Of a stretch of 64,000 nt of DNA, positions 57,435-64,000 are shown piece by piece. Source of the stretch: Streptomyces sp. NBC_00442 (GTDB taxonomy: Bacteria; Actinomycetota; Actinomycetes; Streptomycetales; Streptomycetaceae); NCBI RefSeq assembly GCF_036014195.1, contig NZ_CP107918.1, positions 2,914,001-2,978,000 on the forward strand, given 5' to 3'. The notes beneath the pieces are model-generated. The model did not search any database. It had not been told where the DNA came from and saw nothing but the letters and a program-made list of their open reading frames with translations. Position 1 is the first letter of the stretch; each line of letters begins with the position of its first letter. The position numbers were made by a program, and so were the translations under genes.

Positions 57435-58946
57435 TTGTCCGAAACGATGGCTGAGACCCCCGAAGAACCGGCCGCGGACCAGCCGCCGCCGCAGGACGAC
57501 CACGCCCTTTTCGGTCAGCCCCGCGGCCTGGTCACCCTCTCCGGTCTGGAAGTCTGGGAGCGTTTCTCGTTCCTCGGCATGCAGGCGATCCTCGTCCTGT
57601 ACTTCGCCGACTCCGTCGCGCACGGCGGCATGGGCATGTCCGCGGGCACCGCGGCCTCCGTGTCGGCCGCGTACGGCACGCTCGTCTATCTGGTCTCCGT
57701 CGCGGGCGGCTGGCTCGCCGACCGCATCCTCGGCTCCTACCGCGCGGTCCTGTACGGCGGCATCCTCATCGCCTGCGGCCACTACGCGATGGCCGTGCCC
57801 GCCTCGGTGATGACCTGGGTCGGCCTCGGCCTGATCAGCGCGGGCACCGGCCTGCTGAAGCCCAACGTCGCCACCATGGTCGGCAAGCTCTATCGCACCG
57901 ACGACGAGCGGCGCGACGCCGGATTCGCGCTCTACTACATGGGCATCAACATCGGCGCCTTCCTCGGCCCGCTGGTCACCGGCTGGCTCGGCGACCACGA
58001 GGGCTGGCACTGGGGGTTCTCGGCGGCCGCGATCGGCATGACGTTCGGCCTGATCCAGTACGTCCTCGGCCGGCGCCACCTGGCCGGACGCAAGCACGCG
58101 GCCGAATACGCCCTGCCGCCCGAGGGCCTGCGCCGCGCGGTGCGCCTGATGGTCCTCGGCGCCGTGATCGTGGCGGCGCTCGCCGTGCTCCTTTCGCTCG
58201 GCGGCTGGCTGACGATGGGCCGCTTCGTCGACCTGCTGACGCTGATCTCGGTGATCGCTCCGGTGGTCTACTTCGCGGTGATGTTCGCGAGCCCCCGCGT
58301 GAGCGCCGAGGAACGCGGCCGCCTTCGGCCGTACGTGGTCCTGTTCCTGGCCTCGGTCGCCTTCAACTTCATCCTGTTCCAGGCCTACTCGACGATGATG
58401 CTGCTGGCCTCCACCAACGCCGAGACGACCATCCTCGGTTTCCACTTCCCGGCCAGCTGGTACGCCTCCGCGCTCGGCGCGTTCGAGGTGGCGCTCGCGC
58501 CGGTGGTGGCCGCCGTGTGGGCCCGCATGGGACCGCGCCAGCCGCACGCCTCGAACAAGATCGCCTTCGGTGTCGTCCTGGGCGGCCTGTCGTTCCTGCT
58601 GATGGTCCTGCCGACCTCGGGTCACTCCAGCGACACGTACAAGATGGCGGCCTGGTGGATCGTCGGCTCGTACCTGCTGCTCGGACTCGGCGACATCCTG
58701 CTCGAAACCTCCGGCATGTCGGCCACCACCAAGCTCGCCCCGCGGGCCTTCTCCAGCCAGACGATGTCGCTCTGGTTCCTCTCCCTCGCGCTGGCCAACG
58801 GCATCCAGGCACAGACCGTGAAGGTGTACGGAAAGGTCTCGAACCCGGCGTACTTCGGCGTCAACGGCGCCATCGCGGTGCTCGTCGGCATCGCGGTGAT
58901 CGTCGCCGCCCCCTGGCTCAAGCGCACCATGCACCCCGTCCACTGA
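57435..58946 (+). CDS. Proton-coupled oligopeptide transporter (POT/PTR2)
   Basis: A 503-residue transporter with 14 helices. Proton-coupling motif EVWERFSF (ExxER) in helix 1, PTR2 signature GGWLADRILGSYRAVLYGG, GTGLLKPNVATMVG and FALYYMGINIGAFLGPL. I take TTG 57435 with AGGAG eight bases upstream; ATG 57447 is the alternative. It imports di- and tripeptides with protons. It is followed after 30 nt by a hydrolase gene on the same strand, which may act on peptide or ester substrates. Confidence 0.94.
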   Translation: MSETMAETPEEPAADQPPPQDDHALFGQPRGLVTLSGLEVWERFSFLGMQAILVLYFADSVAHGGMGMSAGTAASVSAAYGTLVYLVSVAGGWLADRILGSYRAVLYGGILIACGHYAMAVPASVMTWVGLGLISAGTGLLKPNVATMVGKLYRTDDERRDAGFALYYMGINIGAFLGPLVTGWLGDHEGWHWGFSAAAIGMTFGLIQYVLGRRHLAGRKHAAEYALPPEGLRRAVRLMVLGAVIVAALAVLLSLGGWLTMGRFVDLLTLISVIAPVVYFAVMFASPRVSAEERGRLRPYVVLFLASVAFNFILFQAYSTMMLLASTNAETTILGFHFPASWYASALGAFEVALAPVVAAVWARMGPRQPHASNKIAFGVVLGGLSFLLMVLPTSGHSSDTYKMAAWWIVGSYLLLGLGDILLETSGMSATTKLAPRAFSSQTMSLWFLSLALANGIQAQTVKVYGKVSNPAYFGVNGAIAVLVGIAVIVAAPWLKRTMHPVH

Positions 58947-58976
58947 GCACGCACCCTGTTCTCCGAGGTCGTCGCC

Positions 58977-60977
58977 ATGCACATCCGCATCGAATTCCCG
59001 TACGAGACGCAGCGCGAGGATGTCCGGATCCCGCTGCCCGACGGCACGCTCCTGTACGCGCGCGTCTGGCGCCCGGTCACCGACGAGCCCGTGCCGGCGC
59101 TGCTCGAATACCTCCCCTACCGCCTCACCGACTGGACGGCGCCGCGCGACTGGCAGCGCCACCCCTGGTACGCCGGGCACGGCTACGCCTCCGTACGGGT
59201 CGACGTGCGCGGACACGGCTGCTCCCAGGGGCTGCCCGGTGACGAGTACGACGCGACGGAGCTCGCCGACGGTGTCGCGGTCGTCAACTGGCTGGCCCGG
59301 CAGCCCTGGTGCACCGGCAAGGTCGGCATGTTCGGCATCTCGTGGGGCGGCTTCAACAGCCTCCAGATCGCCGCGCTCGCGCCCGAACCGCTGAAGGCGA
59401 TCGTGACGGTCTGCTCGGCCGACGACCGCTACGACAACGACGTGCACTACATGGGCGGTTCGGTGCTCGCCGTGGACATGCACGCCTGGGCGGCGACGAT
59501 GCTGGCCTTCGTCGCGCGCCCGCCGGACCCCGCGTTCGTCGGGGAAGAATGGCGCGAAATGTGGCTGGAACGGCTCGAAGCGGTGCAGCCGTTCATCCAC
59601 ACCTGGCTCGCCCACCAGACCCGGGACGCCTACTGGAAGCACGGCAGCGTCTGCGAGGATTACGGGGCGATCGACGCGGCCGTCCTCGCGGTGGGCGGCT
59701 GGCACGACCCGTACCGCGACACGGTCCTGCGTCTGGTGGAACACCTCCCCGCCGATCGCGTACGCGGTCTCATCGGACCCTGGTCGCACCAGTACCCGGA
59801 CCGCGGGCTGCCTCCCGGGCCCGCGATCGGCTTCCTCCAGGAGACCCTGCGCTGGTGGGACCACCACCTCAAGGGCGAGGAGACGGGCGTCATGAAGGAG
59901 CCGCTGCTGCGCTCCTGGATCAGCGATACGCACCCGCCGGCCACGGTCTACGCGGAGCTTCCGGGGCGCTGGGTGGGCGACCCCGCGTGGCCCTCGCCGC
60001 ACGTCGCCCCGGTGTCGTACGCGCTGGGCGGCGAGCCGGTCCAGGTGCGCTCGCCGCAGCACACCGGGCTGGACGCCGGGCGCTTCTTCCCCTTCGGCAA
60101 CGACGCCGACCTGCCTCCGGACCAGCGTGCCGAGGACGCCCACTCGGCCGCCTTCGACTTCCCGGTACCGGCCGACGGCGGCCCCCTGGACATCCTGGGC
60201 CGCCCGCGCGTCACCCTCCGCCTGCGCATGGACGTGCCCTTCGGCCAGGCGATCGCGCGCCTGTGCGATGTGGCTCCGGACGGCTCGTCGACGCTGGTCA
60301 CCCGGGGCGTCCTCAACCTCTCCTCCCGGCACGGCCGGGACCGCGCGGACGCGTGGCCGCTGGGCGCCACGGAAGACGTGGCGTTCCCGCTGAACGGCAT
60401 CGGGCACGCCTTCCCGCCGGGTCACCGCATCCGGCTCGCGGTGTCCTCGGCGTACTGGCCGTGGATCTGGCCGCAGGCCGACTCGGTGGGCTTCACCCTC
60501 GACCCGGCCGGCTCCTCCCTCCAACTCCCCGTACGGGAAAGGACGCCGGACGACACGATCGCCTTCGCCGACCCCGAACAGTCCGAGCCGCTCGGCGTCT
60601 CCTACCCGGCCCCGCTGGACGAGCCCCGGCCGGAGCGGCTCGTCGTACGCGACGTGGCGAAGGGCGAGTGGCGCCTCGAAGTCGACCCGCGGTACGGCGG
60701 GACCCGGGTGTACCCGGACGGCCTCGAATTCACGGAGGACGCGCAGGAGACGTACGTGATCGAGTCGGACGACCCGCTGTCCGCCCGCACGCGCTCCCAG
60801 TGGCACGTGCGGTTGCACCGGCCGGAGCTGGGGTGGGACGTGAGCGTCGACACGCGGTCGGAGATCACGTGCGACGCGGCGGATTTCGTGACGTCGGACG
60901 AAGTGGTGTGCCGGGAGGGCGACGAAGTCGTCTTCCACCGCACCTGGCAACGCCGAATCCCCCGCGAAGCGGGCTGA
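58977..60977 (+). CDS. CocE/NonD-family alpha/beta hydrolase
   Basis: A 666-residue hydrolase. The catalytic Ser is S122 in GISWGGF, an Asp lies in GGWHDPY and a His in GPWSHQYPDRG. The last 230 residues form the jelly-roll domain of X-Pro dipeptidyl peptidase and cocaine esterase. No signal peptide. Substrates in the family are esters, acylamides or Xaa-Pro peptides. The neighbouring peptide transporter makes a peptidase role attractive. Confidence 0.9.
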   Translation: MHIRIEFPYETQREDVRIPLPDGTLLYARVWRPVTDEPVPALLEYLPYRLTDWTAPRDWQRHPWYAGHGYASVRVDVRGHGCSQGLPGDEYDATELADGVAVVNWLARQPWCTGKVGMFGISWGGFNSLQIAALAPEPLKAIVTVCSADDRYDNDVHYMGGSVLAVDMHAWAATMLAFVARPPDPAFVGEEWREMWLERLEAVQPFIHTWLAHQTRDAYWKHGSVCEDYGAIDAAVLAVGGWHDPYRDTVLRLVEHLPADRVRGLIGPWSHQYPDRGLPPGPAIGFLQETLRWWDHHLKGEETGVMKEPLLRSWISDTHPPATVYAELPGRWVGDPAWPSPHVAPVSYALGGEPVQVRSPQHTGLDAGRFFPFGNDADLPPDQRAEDAHSAAFDFPVPADGGPLDILGRPRVTLRLRMDVPFGQAIARLCDVAPDGSSTLVTRGVLNLSSRHGRDRADAWPLGATEDVAFPLNGIGHAFPPGHRIRLAVSSAYWPWIWPQADSVGFTLDPAGSSLQLPVRERTPDDTIAFADPEQSEPLGVSYPAPLDEPRPERLVVRDVAKGEWRLEVDPRYGGTRVYPDGLEFTEDAQETYVIESDDPLSARTRSQWHVRLHRPELGWDVSVDTRSEITCDAADFVTSDEVVCREGDEVVFHRTWQRRIPREAG

Positions 60978-61089
60978 CGCCGGACCACCTACCAGGGGCG
61001 CGGGGCCGTGACATTGCGCGGCTCCGCCGCGGTGAGCGCGACCGGACGACGCCGGACGAGCGCGACCGGTCGACGCCGGACCACCTACC
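60976..61089. repeat. Direct and tandem repeats in a dispersed streptomycete element
   Basis: GACGCCGGACCACCTACC occurs exactly at 60976-60993 and 61072-61089. Between them a 24-bp unit is duplicated in tandem (61034-61057 and 61058-61081, one mismatch). The first part (GGGGCGCGGGGCCGTGACAT) is of the same kind as the repeat at 13548. It fills the gap between convergent genes. The rest to 61160 shows nothing coding. Confidence 0.85.
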
Positions 61090-61160
61090 GAAGGCACAGG
61101 GAACCGCGCGGACGGCCCCCGGCGGGTTTCGGGAAGGGGCGGGGCGGGGCGGGGGGAAAC

Positions 61161-62375
61161 TCAGGCCGTCGCGATCGACGCGGCCAGCCTCGGGGACGCG
61201 TACGTCGTGCCGCACACGAACCGCATCACCGGCCCGAACGACGCCGCCGCGGGCAACCCCGTGAAGTAGAGCCCCCGCACCGAGGACTGATACCCCGCAT
61301 CCAGCACCGGCGCCCCCCGTGACGTCAGGAGCCGAGCCCGCACCCCGTGCCCCAGGAAGTCCAGCGCCGCCACGTCCATGCGATACCCCGTCGCCGCCAT
61401 GACGTGGTCCGCCGACAGCTCCCGCTCGGGCCCCGCACCCCCGCTCAGCGTGAGCACCGGCCGTCCCCCCTCCACCCGGGCCCGTACGATCCGCCGCCCG
61501 TCGCTCACCGCGACCCGCCCGGTGAACCGCTCGCGCAGCCACCACGCGCCCAGCGGGCCCAGCACGTTGCGGACCAGGTAGTGCCGGGCGGCGGCGGGCA
61601 GATGGCGTACGTGGGTCGCGTGGTTGGAGAGGGCGTACAGCGACCACGCCCTGCCGAAGGGCGAGCCGGGGCTGAACCGGGGCTGCCCGTCCGGCGGCAC
61701 GCCGAAGCCGACGGCGCCCGCCCGCCGCGCCACGACCCGTACGCTCGCCCCCGCCTCGGCCATCAACACCGCGTTCTCCAGGGCGGATTGACCCGCCCCG
61801 ACCACCAGCACCTCGCGTCCCGCGAAGCCGGACAGGTCGCGGTGCTGGGCGGCGTGCGAGACGGGCCCGGCCGCGGAGGGCCCGTCGGGTATCGCCTCGG
61901 CCAGTTCGCGCGGCATCCGGGCGAGGCCCGTGAGCCCGGTGGCCACGACGACCGCGCGCGCCCCGAAGCTCTCCCCCGAGTCCAGCTTCAGGGCGAACCC
62001 GCCGCCCGGCGCCCGGTCCACCGAGACGACCCCGACCCGCTCCAGATCGGGAAAGAGCTTCGCGGCGAACCACTGCCCGTACGCGGCGAAGTCCTCCACC
62101 GGTATCAGGTCCCACTCCGATTCCAGGCGCCGCGTGCCGGTGTCCGCGCAGAAGTCCAGCAGTCCGTGGCCCCGCTGCGGCGCGTCGATGACCGAGGCGG
62201 CCGGTGTCGACTTGAGGAGCATGCCCGCCGGCATGTGCTCGCGCCAGCTCACCATCGGCGAGCCGAAGATACGGACCGGGACGCCCCGGGCGCGCAGGTG
62301 GGCGGCGGCGGACAGACCGAACGGCCCCGCCCCGATGACCGCCACCGGAGATGTCGTCGTACGCGCTGCACTCAC
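61161..62375 (-). CDS. FAD-dependent oxidoreductase (flavin monooxygenase-like)
   Basis: A 404-residue flavoprotein. The FAD site is VAVIGAGPFGLSAAAHL; a second Rossmann NAD(P) site is EVLVVGAGQSALENAVLMAEAG; ATGYRMDV is the late ATG motif. SWREHMPAGMLLKSTP resembles lysine/ornithine N-monooxygenases and Baeyer-Villiger-type relatives. GTG 62375 with GAGGGGACTG. It lies 91 nt downstream of an ATP-grasp gene on the same strand. Confidence 0.87.
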   Translation of the reverse strand: MSAARTTTSPVAVIGAGPFGLSAAAHLRARGVPVRIFGSPMVSWREHMPAGMLLKSTPAASVIDAPQRGHGLLDFCADTGTRRLESEWDLIPVEDFAAYGQWFAAKLFPDLERVGVVSVDRAPGGGFALKLDSGESFGARAVVVATGLTGLARMPRELAEAIPDGPSAAGPVSHAAQHRDLSGFAGREVLVVGAGQSALENAVLMAEAGASVRVVARRAGAVGFGVPPDGQPRFSPGSPFGRAWSLYALSNHATHVRHLPAAARHYLVRNVLGPLGAWWLRERFTGRVAVSDGRRIVRARVEGGRPVLTLSGGAGPERELSADHVMAATGYRMDVAALDFLGHGVRARLLTSRGAPVLDAGYQSSVRGLYFTGLPAAASFGPVMRFVCGTTYASPRLAASIATA

Positions 62376-62466
62376 TCGCAGTCCCCTCTCGGTTCCCGGG
62401 CCCGGCCGAATCCGGCCCCGGACGAACGTCAACAGCGGTGCGCCACCCGCTGGTTCGGCCCGGACG

Positions 62467-63717
62467 TCATCCGGCCGACGCGCGCCGGGAGCTGCGCCAG
62501 AGCCGGTACAGGTGCCGCGCCCCGGGCCGCACGAAGCGGGCCAGCATCGTCAGGAAGGGCCAAGGGTCGTCCCGCGCGATCCAGGCGAGCTCGGTGCCGG
62601 CCGGACGGCCGGGCGCGTGCGGGGTGGAGTAGCCGCTGCGCCGGTAGGCGAGCAGCGCGGGCAGATCGATGTTCTCGACCACATAGCGGCGCCCGGCGCA
62701 CTGTTCGCCCTCCGGCACCCGGCGGCCCGTGAGGTGGAGGTGCTGGGCGCGCACGACATCGACGCCCGCCTCGCTCTCGAAGAGGCGGAACTGGGCGCCC
62801 ATGCGCGGGTTGAAGTCCAGAAGCTTGTACCGGCCGTCGCGGCGGTCGAAGCGCAGATCGAGGTCGACGATGCCGGTGAACCCGATCCGCTTCACGAACT
62901 GCTTGGCCAGCGCGGCCAGTTCGGGGTTGTCGACGACGTACGCACTGGCCGTCATCCCGGCGTGCGGCGGCCAGGACCGCACCTTCACGCCGGTGAACAG
63001 CGCGAGCGGCGCGCAGTTCTCGTCGAAGTAGGCGTGCACGATCCAGTCCTCGGCGTGCTCGCGCGGCAGGTACTCCTGGAGGATCACGCCAGGCCGCTCG
63101 CCCCAGCGACGGGCCAGCGCGAGCAGGTGCGGCCGGTTCTCGATCCGGGTGGTCCCCGCCACCGCGGGGTTGCGGCGCCGCACGAACGCCTCGCGGTTCT
63201 TGGCCACCACCGGGAAGAGCGCGTGCTCGGCGAAGTCCTCGACGTCGGCGTACGTCTCGGGGAAGGCGGCAGCCGGGGACGGCACACCGTGCTCCACGCA
63301 CAGTTCGTGCAGCCCCTGCTTGCTGGCGAGGCGCCGGGGCAACTCCGGTGCCACGGGCGGGAAGAGGAAGAGGTCCGCGAGCTCCTTCTGGTGCTCGGCG
63401 ATCAGCACCGCCGCCTCTTCGTCGGTGGGGATCAGAACGGCGGGCCGCCCGATCCGTCTGCCGACGGCGAGCAGCCCGTCGACCAGCGCGGCCGGCTCCT
63501 CGGCGCCGGTCGTCGGCCAGGCGAAGGCCCGCGTGAGATAGCGGGAGTGCGCCGCGGGTGTCCTGCGGTCCTCGGTGATCGCGTACATCGGCACACCCAG
63601 TCTGCCGAGACTGCGGATGGCGCCGACCCCTCCGTGGTGCAACGGATAGTTCCCGAACTTCACGATCAGTCCGGGCACGTCCCGGTCCGCCCTGAACAGC
63701 ACGCCACTGCCCGCCAC
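62467..63717 (-). CDS. ATP-grasp carboxylate-amine ligase-like protein
   Basis: A 416-residue ATP-grasp enzyme. N-terminal domain (HHGGVGAIRSLGRLGVPMYAI), then the ATP-grasp fold with FPVVAKNREAF (Lys), VILQEYLP, VDLDLRFDRRDGRYKLLDFNPRMGAQFRLFE (Mg2+ ligands in DFNPR). GTG 63717 after GAGGGGGG. It probably joins a carboxylate to an amine with ATP. The product is unknown. Paired with the FAD oxidoreductase. Confidence 0.87.
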   Translation of the reverse strand: MAGSGVLFRADRDVPGLIVKFGNYPLHHGGVGAIRSLGRLGVPMYAITEDRRTPAAHSRYLTRAFAWPTTGAEEPAALVDGLLAVGRRIGRPAVLIPTDEEAAVLIAEHQKELADLFLFPPVAPELPRRLASKQGLHELCVEHGVPSPAAAFPETYADVEDFAEHALFPVVAKNREAFVRRRNPAVAGTTRIENRPHLLALARRWGERPGVILQEYLPREHAEDWIVHAYFDENCAPLALFTGVKVRSWPPHAGMTASAYVVDNPELAALAKQFVKRIGFTGIVDLDLRFDRRDGRYKLLDFNPRMGAQFRLFESEAGVDVVRAQHLHLTGRRVPEGEQCAGRRYVVENIDLPALLAYRRSGYSTPHAPGRPAGTELAWIARDDPWPFLTMLARFVRPGARHLYRLWRSSRRASAG

Positions 63718-63801
63718 CAGCCCCCCTCGGGACAGAAAGCCCCACAGCCCGACAGGGCGCGCGGCCCCCTCGCCGGTCCCGCCCCGGACACAGACGCTAG
63801 G

Positions 63802-63834
63802 CGGAAACGACCTCCATCGGAGACGGCGTTTCCG
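63802..63834. promoter_or_regulatory. Inverted repeat in the divergent gap before the fumarylacetoacetase gene
   Basis: CGGAAACG and CGTTTCCG are perfect 8-bp arms 17 nt apart. A second short dyad, CACGT-A-ACGTG, lies at 63877-63887. Both stand between the ATP-grasp gene and the gene at 63922. Confidence 0.45.
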
Positions 63835-63921
63835 GACATTGCGAACTCTTTAGGCACTGCCGCGCCGCGCACCGTCCACGTAACGTGTAGCCCACACCCG
63901 TGGAAAGCGAGGCAGGCACCG

Positions 63922-64000
63922 ATGTCCGAGCAGAGCCCGCTCGACGTGGCCGAGGGCGACCCCTTCGGCCCGCACAACCTCCCGTACGGCGTCTTCTCCA
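63922..64000 (+). CDS. Probable fumarylacetoacetase, first 26 codons (runs off the right edge)
   Basis: The frame MSEQSPLDVAEGDPFGPHNL continues PYGVFS to the window end. The DPFGPHNLPYGVF pattern is the conserved N-terminus of fumarylacetoacetases, the last step of tyrosine and homogentisate breakdown. GAGGCAGG precedes the ATG. No catalytic residue is inside the window, so the call rests on this short stretch. Confidence 0.75.
   Translation, partial: MSEQSPLDVAEGDPFGPHNLPYGVFS

Noticed and set aside
57420..61097. 1225-codon minus-strand frame opposite the POT and CocE genes
   Set aside because: Composition is typical of an antisense frame in high-GC DNA, while both plus-strand genes have complete catalytic motifs.

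Overview
This window is chromosomal DNA from a high-GC actinomycete, almost certainly a Streptomyces. The evidence is the strong third-position GC bias, frequent GTG and TTG starts, the RpoB and NusG sequences, the conserved tRNA-Trp/secE/nusG/rplKA/rplJL/rpoBC order, and intergenic repeats of a streptomycete type. No phage, insertion sequence, CRISPR array or integrase was seen. It reads as core chromosome with small accessory cassettes between conserved blocks.

Layout. (1) 1-10.9 kb, minus strand: the transcription/translation block, read tRNA-Trp, secE, nusG | rplK, rplA | a lipoprotein gene | rplJ, rplL | rpoB, rpoC (rpoC leaves the window after codon 429). Hairpins separate the sub-units: strong U-tract terminators after nusG and rplA, an attenuator-like hairpin in the rplJ leader, and hairpins before rpoB and between rpoB and rpoC. 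(2) 11-24.5 kb: aspartate-type aminotransferase, adenosine deaminase family protein, a divergent TetR/NAD(P)-binding pair, murB, a TetR/MFS efflux pair with twin operators, two MaoC-fold hydratase genes, rpmG with tRNA-Thr and tRNA-Met, a CodA-like protein lacking catalytic residues, an NAD(P)-binding protein, tRNA-Tyr, yajQ, and a translationally coupled ogt-alkB repair pair. (3) 24.5-27 kb: small membrane proteins (GlsB/YeaQ/YmgE, YccF), HtpX and MscL.

(4) 27.2-44.2 kb is the most interesting block. A tightly coupled ten-gene operon, nuoABCHIJKLMN, encodes a complex I without NuoD, NuoE, NuoF or NuoG, so its own NADH-input module is missing. The N2-cluster cysteines, both NuoI ferredoxin clusters and the Glu/Lys pairs of the three antiporter-like subunits are intact. 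Divergent from it lie two paralogous sensor kinases, one NarL-type response regulator, and korA-korB for a 2-oxoacid:ferredoxin oxidoreductase. A natural hypothesis is a ferredoxin-fed, proton-pumping quinone reductase supplied by KorAB, borrowing NuoD from a complete complex I elsewhere.

(5) 44.3-57.3 kb: an APC-superfamily permease, an HxlR regulator paired with a quinone-reductase-like protein, RarD, an ABC-F ATPase preceded by a probable leaderless ten-codon leader ORF (Tyr/Phe-rich) and a hairpin, an FMN reductase whose -10 box lies inside a perfect 15-bp palindrome, a TetR, an ABC exporter, a secreted LolA/RseB-like protein, a lipoprotein and a polyprenyl diphosphate synthase. (6) 57.4-64 kb: a POT peptide transporter next to a CocE/NonD alpha/beta hydrolase, then an FAD oxidoreductase with an ATP-grasp ligase, and the first 26 codons of a probable fumarylacetoacetase gene.

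Coordinates, motif positions and repeats were read directly. Family assignments come from motif recognition without database searches. Regulatory sites are inferences from sequence symmetry and position.
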